Of a stretch of 10,510 bases of DNA, positions 1-6,771 are shown piece by piece. The notes below the pieces were generated by a model, which made no database searches, had not been told where the DNA came from, and saw only the letters and a list, made by a program, of their open reading frames with translations. The translations under genes were made by a program, and so were the position numbers. The DNA is taken from positions 22,877-33,386 of the forward strand of contig JAHFDQ010000005.1 of NCBI GenBank assembly GCA_023248915.1, written 5' to 3'. The stretch's first letter is position 1, and every line of letters begins with the position of its first letter. The DNA comes from Archangiaceae bacterium (GTDB lineage Bacteria > Myxococcota > Myxococcia > Myxococcales > Myxococcaceae).

Positions 1-86
1 GCGGCGCCCGACCGGCTGCCGCCCGAAATATCTTTAATGGTTATGGGGGTTTACCTACACACATCAGGTAGCATAGAGTGCGCGCG

Positions 87-139
87 CTCCCTACCACCGG
101 TGGGAGCCAAAAAGGCGACAAGGCGCTACAGGGCTGTAG
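87..139. promoter_or_regulatory. pomY leader with two inverted repeats
   Basis: The 170 bases before pomY hold an AT-richer patch (27-57), a possible -10 TAGCAT at 69-74, and two inverted repeats. The first, 87-106, pairs CTCCC with GGGAG around the palindrome CCACCGGTGG (94-103). The second, 126-139, is CTACAG-GG-CTGTAG. Neither is followed by a T run, so neither looks like a terminator. They could be regulator sites or leader-RNA hairpins. No convincing gene is visible in 1-170, and I see no good -35 for the TAGCAT box. Confidence 0.35.
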
Positions 140-170
140 TCTTCGCCCGACGGAGGGCCGCGCGGCACCG

Positions 171-1688
171 ATGGAAGAACGTCCGGATGCGCTACTCAAG
201 AGCGCGCTCGAAAAGATTGTCTATTTCGAAGCGCGGGCCGAGCAGCTAGCGAATGATCTCGCGACCGCGCGCGCGGAAGCCGAGCGCTCGAAGCTCGAGC
301 TGGCCTCGGCGGCCCAACGCGAAATCGACCTGCGCAAGAAGGTCGCCGGGCTCGAAGTCCATTCCGCCCGCTCCCATCAGGACCGCGAAGAGGCGGGCCG
401 CGTCAACGACGCCCTGCGCGCCGAACGCTCGACGCTCATCGGCAAGCTGCTCGAGGCCTCGCGCATTCACGACTCCGACCAGAAGCCCGAAGACTCAGGC
501 TTCGACCTGGCCAGCTTCATCGCCGAGTTGCGCAGCGAGGCCCTGGCCGGGCGCGAGGCCGGCGCCGCACAGCGGGCCGCCCAGGCCGCCGCCGCGAGCA
601 ACGCCGCCTACGCCGCGTCCCGAAACCCGCAGCCGGTGCGCGAAGTCGTCACCGTGGCGGCGGTGGCCGCGCCGTCCCTCGTCACCCAGCACGCCGAACG
701 GCTGGCCGCCGAGGGCCGCCTGAAAGTCTCTCAAGCCCAACTGCGCGAATTGACGGCCGAAGGCGAACCCTTCGCCGGCCACAGCGAAGAGACGCTGTTC
801 GGCTTCTCGGTGCGCGAACTGTCGGCGCCCGACGCCCCGTCCCGCCAGCGAGCCGCCGAACGGCTGAAGGCGCTCGGCCACCCGGCCGCGGCGCCCGCGC
901 TGGCGACGGCGCTGAACTGCGAGGCCGAGCCCCGGGTGCAGGTGGCGCTGCTCGCCGCCTTCGCCTCGTTCGCGCGCGCCGAGGGAGTGCCCATCGTCGA
1001 GCCGCTGTTGACCTCGACCGAGCCCGACGTGCGCATCGCGGCGCTGAAGACGCTGATGGCGCTCGACCCCAAGCGGGCCGGCCCCCACTTGGCCGCGGCG
1101 ACCCGCGACCCCGACCGCGCGGTGCGGCGCCGGGCTTCGCTGCTAGCGCTCAACCTCTCGGGCGAGGCGGCGCTGGCGCTGGGCGAACAGGCCATTCAGG
1201 ACGAGGACGTCGATGTCCGCGCGCTGGCGGCGCTGGTATTGGGCGCCTCGGGCGGCGACCACGCCCGCCAGTTGGTGCAAGGGGCGCTGCGCGACCGCGA
1301 GCCCAAGGTGCGGCAGGCGGCGGCGCGGTCGCTGTCGCGAATTCTGGGCCACGACGTCACCGCGGTGGTGTCGCTCGACGACGCGCAGCGAAGGCGCGAA
1401 GTCCGCCGCCTGGCCGCGCTGCCGGCGCAGCCGGTGATGCGCCCCTGGGCCCCGGCCGTCGAGGCGCCGGCCGAACCGGCCGCGGTGCCGGAAGCGCCCG
1501 AGCGGGTGCTCTCGGAAGAGCTCTGCTCGTCGCTGGTGGTCGAGGTGCGCAGCGCCATCCGCGGCCGGGCCGTGGCCGACCTGGCGGTGGCGACCTGCCG
1601 GCCGGCGGGGGTAGTGGAAGAGGCCCTGGGGCTGCTCGCCGCCCGGGGCCAGGTGGTCCGACGCGGCACGAAGTACTTCGCGGCGTGA
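171..1688 (+). CDS. pomY: PomY, coiled-coil/HEAT-repeat cell-division positioning protein
   Basis: PomY is one of the three myxobacterial Pom proteins. With PomX it stimulates the ATPase PomZ and forms the cluster that marks midcell for FtsZ. Seen here (505 aa from ATG 171): an N-terminal heptad-rich region at about residues 5-105, an Ala-rich stretch at about 120-165, then alpha-helical HEAT-type repeats at about 215-400 with repeated 'D..VR..A...L' signatures. A short Pro/Ala linker (about 425-450) follows, and the last 55 residues resemble a winged helix. I chose ATG 171 because the coiled coil begins directly after it and GGAGGG lies at 152-157 (spacing 13, rather long). A GTG at 78 would add 31 low-complexity residues that look untranslated. 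From memory, M. xanthus PomY is longer (about 680 aa) because of a long Pro-rich disordered tail, which is nearly absent here. The stop is 16 bp before pomZ, so co-transcription is likely. Identification rests on architecture plus the pomZ-pomX neighbours. Confidence 0.82.
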   Translation: MEERPDALLKSALEKIVYFEARAEQLANDLATARAEAERSKLELASAAQREIDLRKKVAGLEVHSARSHQDREEAGRVNDALRAERSTLIGKLLEASRIHDSDQKPEDSGFDLASFIAELRSEALAGREAGAAQRAAQAAAASNAAYAASRNPQPVREVVTVAAVAAPSLVTQHAERLAAEGRLKVSQAQLRELTAEGEPFAGHSEETLFGFSVRELSAPDAPSRQRAAERLKALGHPAAAPALATALNCEAEPRVQVALLAAFASFARAEGVPIVEPLLTSTEPDVRIAALKTLMALDPKRAGPHLAAATRDPDRAVRRRASLLALNLSGEAALALGEQAIQDEDVDVRALAALVLGASGGDHARQLVQGALRDREPKVRQAAARSLSRILGHDVTAVVSLDDAQRRREVRRLAALPAQPVMRPWAPAVEAPAEPAAVPEAPERVLSEELCSSLVVEVRSAIRGRAVADLAVATCRPAGVVEEALGLLAARGQVVRRGTKYFAA

Positions 1689-1704
1689 GCGAGGCGAGGT
1701 GATG

Positions 1705-2658
1705 ATGGAAGCTCCCAGCTACAACCCGAAGCAAACCGCCGAGCTGCTCGGAGTTCCCGTCAAGGCGCTTCAGGCGGCGCTCCGGAAAGACGCCTACTCG
1801 CCGACTGACGTCTGGGACCTGCGGGCGAAGCTTTCCAAGCGCCCTCCGTCCATCGGCAGCCGCAAGCAGCTCTTCCTCAACTTCAAGGGCGGCACAGGCA
1901 AGACGTCGCTGTCGAGCAGCTACGCCTTCCGGCTGGCCGAGATGGGCTACCGGGTGCTCTTGGTCGACCTGGACTCGCAGGGCCACGCCACCAAGTGCCT
2001 GGGCTACGAGGGCGAGGACTTCTCCCTGACGGTGCTGGACGTGCTGGTGCGAAAGGCCCCCATCGCCCTGGCCATTCAGAAGACGCCCCTGCCCAACCTC
2101 GACTTCGTGCCGTCGAACCTGTCGATGAGCACCATCGACCTGGCGCTGATGCCGCTGGCCGGCCGCGAGTTCAAGCTGCGCAACGCGCTCAAAGAGGTGG
2201 ACGGCCAGTACGACGTCATCATCTTCGACGCGCCGCCGTCCTTCGGGCTGTTGAACCTGAACGCGCTGATGGCCGCCGACGACCTGTTCGTGCCGGTGCT
2301 GGCCGACTTCCTGTCGTTCCACGGGCTGAAGCTGCTCTTCGAGACGGTGCAAAGCCTCGAGGAAGACCTGGGCCACGTGCTCGACCACGTCTTCATCATC
2401 GTCAACGCCTACAACGCCACCTACAAGCTGGCGAAAGAGGCCATCGAAGCGCTGCGCACGCACTACCCCGAGTACCTGCTGCCGCAGTTGGTGCGGCAGT
2501 GCACCAAGTTCGCGCAGGCGTCGAGCGAGGGCGTCCCGGTGTTCCTCGCCGACCGCGAGTGCAAAGGGGCGCATGACATTCAGGCCATCATCAACGAGGT
2601 GACGTCCCGCCTCGCCACCAAGCAGGCCAAGCCTGTCGAGTCGAAGCGCGCCGTCTAG
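1705..2658 (+). CDS. pomZ: PomZ, ParA/MinD-type ATPase positioning the division site
   Basis: PomZ is a ParA-like ATPase that dimerises with ATP, binds the nucleoid non-specifically and moves the PomX/PomY cluster to midcell, where it directs FtsZ ring formation. It was earlier named AgmE. Seen: an N-terminal helix-turn-helix-like extension (about 1-45), a deviant Walker A KGGTGKT (residues 61-67, catalytic Lys66), the A' motif VDLDSQG with Asp90, a Walker B-like FDAPPS at 174-179, and a basic patch including Lys268. These numbers come from starting at ATG 1705 and coincide with the M. xanthus residues I recall (K66, D90 for hydrolysis, K268 for DNA binding). That decides the start over GTG 1699 or ATG 1702. 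GAGG lies at 1691-1694 and GAGGTG at 1696-1701. The protein is 317 aa and shows no damage. A 146-bp internal piece (2107-2252) recurs at 4331-4476. Confidence 0.95.
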   Translation: MEAPSYNPKQTAELLGVPVKALQAALRKDAYSPTDVWDLRAKLSKRPPSIGSRKQLFLNFKGGTGKTSLSSSYAFRLAEMGYRVLLVDLDSQGHATKCLGYEGEDFSLTVLDVLVRKAPIALAIQKTPLPNLDFVPSNLSMSTIDLALMPLAGREFKLRNALKEVDGQYDVIIFDAPPSFGLLNLNALMAADDLFVPVLADFLSFHGLKLLFETVQSLEEDLGHVLDHVFIIVNAYNATYKLAKEAIEALRTHYPEYLLPQLVRQCTKFAQASSEGVPVFLADRECKGAHDIQAIINEVTSRLATKQAKPVESKRAV

Positions 2659-2678
2659 GCGCCACCGAGGGAGGAATC

Positions 2679-3872
2679 ATGAAGAAGGCTTTCGACCAAA
2701 ACGTCTCGCGCACCAAACCGCGGCTCCGCCTGGGCGCCGCGCTCGCCGAAGTGGCCCCCGACGAGATTGAGTTCGCCCGCGAAGTGATGGCGGCGCCCTC
2801 CGTCGTCGAGCCCGTGGTTCCGGACTTGGGCGCGCAGGTGAGGGCGCGCGTCGAGCAGGCCCACGCCCCAAGGCCCACCGCGAGCGAAGCCATGCAACGG
2901 GCGCTGGGAGCGTCCGCCGCCGAGGCCGAGAGCGGCCCGGCCGAGGCCGTCGTGGCCGAAGCGGCGCCGGTGGAAGCCTACCGGCCCCTGCCCCCTGCCC
3001 CGGTGGCCGTCGAGCCGGCGGCGCGGTTGGCTCCGAAGGCGAACCGCCCCCTGCAGGTGCCGGTGGCGTCGGTCGAGGCGCCGCGCGTCCGGCCAGCGCC
3101 GGTTGCTGTCGTCTCGGCGCCCCCGGTGCGGCCGGTCTCGGCGCCCGCGGCCCACGCTGCCCCCCCGCCCAGCCAGGTCGAGGTGCAGACGCCGAGCGCG
3201 CCCGCGCAGCTCGAGCTGTCCCCCGAGGTGCGCCGCGAGAGGCTGAAGGAAAGGCTGCAAGCGGTTCGCGAGAACCCCCGCCCCGAACCGCTGCCGCCGA
3301 CGGTGGCCGAGGCCGGAGTCCTCGCCGTCGAACGCATCGCCACGCTTCAGGCCGAGCTCGGAAAACTCAAGGCGGTGAACCTGGCGCTGGCGCAAGACCT
3401 CGAGTCGGCGCGGCGCCAGGCCGAACGCGCCACCGAAGAGGCGCGGCTGCGGATGGACGAGGCGCGCCGGCTTTCCACCGAGATGGAAGCGCGGGCGAAG
3501 CTGCTCTCAGACTTGGAGCGCGAGCTGTCGTCGCTCGAGGGCGAACGCGACGAGGCGCTGCTCGCGTTGCAGGAATCGCGGCAGACGCTCGAGGCCAACA
3601 GCCACGAGAGAGAATCGCTCCGCGCCGAAATCGCCAAGCGCGAGCAGTCGCTCGCCGACAGCCTGTCGGAAGAAGAGCGGCTGGCCGGTGAGCTCGAGGC
3701 CGCGCACGACGATGCCACGTCGCTCCGACGGGCGCTCGACGCCCTCCGGTCCGAGCGCGACACCCTCGCGCGCCAGGTGGGCGACCTGACCGTCGAGCGC
3801 GCCGACTTGCTCGAGGCCAGGAAAGCGCTGCAAGCGGTGCACAAGGCGCTGTCTCACGCCGTCGTGCGCTGA
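2679..3872 (+). CDS. pomX: PomX, coiled-coil scaffold and PomZ ATPase activator
   Basis: PomX forms the filamentous scaffold of the Pom cluster, recruits PomY and activates PomZ. Seen (397 aa; M. xanthus PomX is about 404): an N-terminal peptide beginning MKKAFDQNVSRTKPRLRLG. It carries Lys13 and Arg15, which I recall as the residues needed to stimulate PomZ in M. xanthus. An Ala/Pro/Val-rich, probably disordered middle (about 30-195) follows, then a long heptad-rich coiled coil (about 200-395) full of Glu, Arg and Leu. The start is clear: GAGGGAGG at 2667-2674 sits 4 bases before ATG 2679. It follows pomZ by 20 bp and ends the core operon; downstream DNA changes character and strand. Conservation is concentrated in the N-peptide and coiled coil, as expected if the middle is only a spacer. 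Confidence 0.95.
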   Translation: MKKAFDQNVSRTKPRLRLGAALAEVAPDEIEFAREVMAAPSVVEPVVPDLGAQVRARVEQAHAPRPTASEAMQRALGASAAEAESGPAEAVVAEAAPVEAYRPLPPAPVAVEPAARLAPKANRPLQVPVASVEAPRVRPAPVAVVSAPPVRPVSAPAAHAAPPPSQVEVQTPSAPAQLELSPEVRRERLKERLQAVRENPRPEPLPPTVAEAGVLAVERIATLQAELGKLKAVNLALAQDLESARRQAERATEEARLRMDEARRLSTEMEARAKLLSDLERELSSLEGERDEALLALQESRQTLEANSHERESLRAEIAKREQSLADSLSEEERLAGELEAAHDDATSLRRALDALRSERDTLARQVGDLTVERADLLEARKALQAVHKALSHAVVR

Positions 3873-3975
3873 CTCTGGAGAGGGACACAGGGTTGCCGTT
3901 CTGGTCCGAGGCCATAGAGCCCGCAGCGCCGCCGAGCTGAGAACTGAACGGCGACGGGGAAACTTCGGGCGACGG
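3873..3975. other. Boundary between pom operon and accessory region
   Basis: This 103-bp gap separates pomX (+ strand) from the convergent small gene on the minus strand. I see no strong hairpin with a T tract and no gene. It is the left edge of the accessory block, where codon use and gene type change. Confidence 0.4.
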
Positions 3976-4245
3976 TCAGAACGCGCCGGGCGGTTCGTAT
4001 TTGTCGATGAAGTCGAGATAGTCAAACGCGCCAGGATATTTCTTGGAGTACGTCTCCAAGTTCGCTCGCATCGCGTCCAGGTACTCGTCCTTCCACGCCG
4101 CCATCCATCCGGGCAGCGGCTCCAGGGCGTCAGCGAGATCGAGTATTTGCTGCGCCTTTCCCGCTTGCGCAAGAAGCCGCGCCTCCACGAGCGCACGGTA
4201 GAGGATGAATAGCAGCCGTCGCTGAAGGTTGGTTGGCATCGTCAT
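3976..4245 (-). CDS. Small conserved-looking hypothetical protein (89 aa)
   Basis: I cannot assign a function. The product is 89 aa, mainly alpha-helical, with an amphipathic N-terminal part (residues about 5-45) and an acidic/aromatic C-terminus ending near DYLDFIDKYEPPG. It has no signal peptide, membrane segment or cysteines. ATG 4245 overlaps the TGA of an upstream minus-strand reading frame by ATGA (4242-4245), which argues for translational coupling and supports this start; Met at 4239 is an alternative. No clear Shine-Dalgarno precedes it. A short helical protein coupled behind a longer gene fits an immunity protein or antitoxin, but this is only inference. Coding is supported by sensible composition and by the overlap. 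Confidence 0.65.
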   Translation of the reverse strand: MTMPTNLQRRLLFILYRALVEARLLAQAGKAQQILDLADALEPLPGWMAAWKDEYLDAMRANLETYSKKYPGAFDYLDFIDKYEPPGAF

Positions 4246-4330
4246 GGCACAAGTAGCACCTGGTCAGTCGGCACCGTCGGCGCCGGCCCAGGCAGGCCGA
4301 GCTGCTGCACCTCGATCAGCGTCACAATGT
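4242..4330 (-). pseudogene. 3' stub of a truncated gene upstream of the 89-aa gene
   Basis: On the minus strand an open frame of 28 codons ends in TGA at 4244-4242. It encodes a tail finishing VPTDQVLLVP, with strong G/C at third codon positions as in real genes here. The TGA overlaps the ATG of the 89-aa gene. Going upstream, the frame runs straight into the inserted pomZ fragment at 4331, so everything 5' of this point is missing. I read it as the end of a gene cut by rearrangement, possibly the toxin or partner of the 89-aa gene; its family cannot be recognised from so little. Confidence 0.5.
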
Positions 4331-4476
4331 GTCCCGTCGAACCTGTCGATGAGCACCATCGACCTGGCGCTGATGCCGATGGCCGGCCGCGAGTTCAAGC
4401 TGCGCGGCGCGCTCAAAGAGGTGGACGGCCAGTACGACGGCATCATCTTCGACGCGCCTCCGTCCTTCGGGCTGTT
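4331..4476 (+). repeat. Partial duplicate of pomZ (146 bp)
   Basis: This block aligns without gaps to pomZ 2107-2252. I count 6 mismatches (140/146 identical): 4333, 4379, 4406, 4407, 4440 and 4459. In the pomZ frame two are synonymous (GTG to GTC, CCG to CCT) and the others change three residues (Leu to Met, Asn to Gly, Val to Gly, the last next to the Walker B strand). Identity stops abruptly on both sides. It cannot encode a working ATPase: no Walker A, no start, no DNA-binding part. The excess of replacement changes fits decay without selection, or origin from a related strain. Confidence 0.93.
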
Positions 4477-4730
4477 CGATGGAGACCGCATTTGGACCTA
4501 CTGGCTGGCGTCGAGAGCGAGCCGGAACTCGGGCTCAATGGCGGCAGCGCGGGAGCATCGGCGAGCTCTCTTTGTTCCACGAGACGCACTCGTACTGCCC
4601 GTAGGGGGTGGACGTCGCGTGCGCTTCGAGAACTCCCAGCGTTCGTTCGCTCGAACGCCTCGGAGATGTTCATCGTCGAGAAGGGTCCTGATAGAACGCC
4701 CCCAAGTAGCGAACGAGAGGGGACTCCCCC
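4477..4730. other. Gene debris upstream of the DUF262 gene
   Basis: No intact gene is supported here. Near the right side, 4617-4647 nearly repeats 7690-7721 (30 of 31 bases plus one missing base). With that base restored, 4619 onward reads V-R-F-E-N-L-P-A-F-V and continues for about 15 more codons before composition becomes unconvincing. The open frame from 4229 through the pomZ copy continues over this stretch but looks accidental. The last bases supply the ribosome-binding site of the next gene (AGGGGA at 4718-4723). Confidence 0.5.
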
Positions 4731-6527
4731 ATGCCGACTCAGCGGTATTCAGTAACGCAGCCGCCTATCGAAACGTTGTTCACCTGGATCAACTCCGAGG
4801 AGATCGCCATTCCGGAGATCCAGCGTCCGTTCGTCTGGGATGCGTCGAAGGTCCGCAACCTCCTCGACTCCCTCCTCCATGGGTTCCCCGTGGGCTACCT
4901 CATCGCCTGGCGGAACCCGGACGTGCGCCTGAAAGATGGCTCCAAGTCCGCGGGAAAACGCATCCTTATCGATGGCCAGCAACGGGTCACGGCGCTCATG
5001 GCCTCTTTGCTGGGCCGCGAGGTCGTCAACAAGGGCTACGAGACGACCCGGATCACCATCGCATTCCAACCGGCGAGCGAGAGGTTCGAGGTCTCGAACC
5101 CGGCCATTGCCAAGGACAAGTCGTGGATCCCGGATATCTCCGTCATCTTCAGCCCGAAGACGTCCCTCTTTGAGCTCGTGAACGACTACTGCCGCGAGAA
5201 CAGCGGCACGAGGCAGGACAGCATCTTCCGCAGTCTGGAGAAGCTGAAGGGCATCACCAGCAACCAGATCGGTCTCATCGAACTCGCCTCCGAGCTGGAC
5301 ATCGAGACCGTTACGGAGATCTTCATCCGGGTCAACTCCGAGGGCGTGCCGCTCGGGCAGGCCGACTTCGCCATGTCGAAGATTGCCGTGAACGAGACCT
5401 ACGGCGGGAACACGCTACGGAAGGCCATCGACTATTTCTGCCACCTCGCGGTTGCCCCCGACTTCTACGGCGTCATCGAGAAGAACGACTCCACCTTCGC
5501 CACGAGCGAGTTCTTCCAGCAGATGTCCTGGCTGCGCAATGAGAACGACGACCTCTACGACCCGTCGTACACCGACATGCTCCGGGTCGCGTTCACGTCC
5601 GAGTTCCGACGCGGGAGGCTCGAAGACCTCGTGGCGCTACTCTCCGGCAGGAACTTCGAGACCAAGCAGTACGAGGAGGCCATCGTTCAGGACTCGTTCA
5701 CCCGGCTAAAGAGCGGGGTGACGCGGTTCTTGAACGAGACGCACTTCAAGCGCTTCATCATGATCATCCGCTCCGCGGGCTTCGTGGACGCCTCGATGGT
5801 CGGCTCGCAGAACGCTCTAAACTTCGCCTACATCCTCTACTTGACGCTCCGGGAGATGAAGGTCCCCGACGCCGACATCGAGAGGCACGTCCGGCGCTGG
5901 TTCGTCATGTCGATCCTGACGGGCCGGTACTCGGGATCGCCGGAATCGACCATCGACTATGACATTCGCCAGATCCACTCCCTGGGTGTGGCGGCGTACA
6001 CCGACACGCTTCTTCGCGGCGAGTTGTCCGATGCGTTCTGGGACGCCGCGTTGCCGCAGGAACTCGACACCTCCGCCTCGGCAAGCCCCCACTTCAAGGT
6101 CTTTCTAGCTGCGCAGGTGAAGCTCGGCGACAAGGGCTTTGTGTCGAAGGACATCACGGTGCGGGAGTTGATCGAGGTGAAGTCCGACGTCCACCACGTT
6201 TTCCCCAAGGACTTCCTCAAGAAGAACGGGCTGTCGAGAGGTCAATACAACCAGGTGGCAAACTACGCCGTCACCCAGAGCGAGATCAACATCGCCATCG
6301 GCAACAAGGAGCCCCGCGTCTATTTCGGCGAGTTGAAGGAGCAGTGCCAGGGTGGCAAGAAGCGTTACGGCAACATCACTGACCTGGACGAGCTTTCGGC
6401 CAACCTGGCGATGCACGGCATCCCCGATGGCGTAGACCAGATGGGCACTGCAGACTTGCCGAGGTTCCTGGCCGAGCGCCGGAAGTTAATGGCCAAGAGG
6501 ATTCGCAAGTACTTCGAGACGCTATAG
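4731..6527 (+). CDS. DUF262/HNH (GmrSD-like) restriction-type protein
   Basis: Predicted nucleotide-dependent nuclease of the DUF262 group, related to the GmrSD type IV restriction enzymes that attack modified phage DNA. Seen (598 aa): an N-terminal DUF262 domain with IPEIQRPFVWD (27-37), GFPVG (51-55) and the diagnostic DGQQR (81-85), thought to serve NTP binding or hydrolysis. A long helical middle follows, then a C-terminal DUF1524-type HNH nuclease motif with HHVFPK (488-493), Asn511, Asn520 and Pro528. All expected key residues appear present, so it should be active. ATG 4731 has AGGGGA 7 bases upstream. It stands alone, with no methylase or other restriction subunit nearby, as usual for solitary DUF262-HNH defence proteins. 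Codon use is visibly less GC-extreme than in pomYZX, consistent with horizontal transfer. The target modification or trigger cannot be told from sequence. Confidence 0.9.
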   Translation: MPTQRYSVTQPPIETLFTWINSEEIAIPEIQRPFVWDASKVRNLLDSLLHGFPVGYLIAWRNPDVRLKDGSKSAGKRILIDGQQRVTALMASLLGREVVNKGYETTRITIAFQPASERFEVSNPAIAKDKSWIPDISVIFSPKTSLFELVNDYCRENSGTRQDSIFRSLEKLKGITSNQIGLIELASELDIETVTEIFIRVNSEGVPLGQADFAMSKIAVNETYGGNTLRKAIDYFCHLAVAPDFYGVIEKNDSTFATSEFFQQMSWLRNENDDLYDPSYTDMLRVAFTSEFRRGRLEDLVALLSGRNFETKQYEEAIVQDSFTRLKSGVTRFLNETHFKRFIMIIRSAGFVDASMVGSQNALNFAYILYLTLREMKVPDADIERHVRRWFVMSILTGRYSGSPESTIDYDIRQIHSLGVAAYTDTLLRGELSDAFWDAALPQELDTSASASPHFKVFLAAQVKLGDKGFVSKDITVRELIEVKSDVHHVFPKDFLKKNGLSRGQYNQVANYAVTQSEINIAIGNKEPRVYFGELKEQCQGGKKRYGNITDLDELSANLAMHGIPDGVDQMGTADLPRFLAERRKLMAKRIRKYFETL

Positions 6528-6701
6528 TGCTGCCGCCGCCGCGCCCCGGAGCTTTGGCTAGGCGCAGTGCGCCTCGTCGCCATCACGTAGCCCGACAGCC
6601 GGCGAGCCGCGGCTGGTCGGACGCATGCGCGGGAAAGCCCCGCTACTATAAACGATCGTGCGCTTTGATGCTGGAAAGCGGCGCCGCGTCGGTTTCTCAA
6701 T

Positions 6702-6752
6702 AAACACAACAAACACAACTATAGCATGTCTCGAGTTGCGTTTGTGGTGTAT
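6702..6752 (+). promoter_or_regulatory. Inverted-repeat operator candidate of the HTH operon
   Basis: The arms AAACACAACAAACACAAC (6702-6719) and the matching stretch 6735-6752 are inverted repeats (15 of 18 positions pair), separated by 15 bases. The right arm overlaps the candidate -35 TTGCGT (6736-6741). The left arm also contains a direct repeat of AAACACAAC. A site like this directly upstream of a gene whose product has a helix-turn-helix is a natural place for autorepression. Confidence 0.5.
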
Positions 6753-6764
6753 TCGGCTTAGCTT
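6736..6764 (+). promoter_or_regulatory. Candidate promoter giving a leaderless HTH mRNA
   Basis: TTGCGT (6736-6741), a 17-base spacer, then TAGCTT (6759-6764). Transcription would start about 7 bases on, at the GTG start codon 6772, where no Shine-Dalgarno is present. Matches to consensus are modest (3/6 each), so the spacing and position are the argument. Confidence 0.4.
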
Positions 6765-6771
6765 TCCCCTC

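Larger units (their letters stand above)
6528..6771. promoter_or_regulatory. Intergenic region with palindromes and HTH-operon control region
   Basis: No gene is seen in these 244 bases. They hold a perfect 13-base palindrome GGCGCA-G-TGCGCC (6561-6573), a 10-base palindrome AGCCGCGGCT near 6606-6615, an AT-rich patch with TATAAA near 6650, and then the operator/promoter of the HTH gene (listed separately). The first palindrome could be the remains of a transcription end for the DUF262 gene, but no T run follows. Confidence 0.4.

Noticed and set aside
78..170. Upstream GTG start for PomY adding 31 residues
   Set aside because: The added residues are low-complexity, the region holds inverted repeats and a possible promoter, and the coiled coil starts right after ATG 171.
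1357..2574. Long antisense frame across pomY and pomZ
   Set aside because: Typical third-position shadow of GC-rich coding DNA; repetitive Arg/Gln/Val composition and no domain.
3873..3975. Terminator after pomX
   Set aside because: No stable hairpin followed by a T tract was found by eye.
4229..5173. Long open frame reading through the pomZ copy into the DUF262 gene
   Set aside because: It joins a minus-strand gene start, a pomZ fragment, debris and the wrong frame of the DUF262 gene; no coherent protein results.
6658..6771. N-terminal extension of the HTH protein from GTG 6658
   Set aside because: It would translate the inverted repeat and promoter, and the extra residues do not resemble the family.
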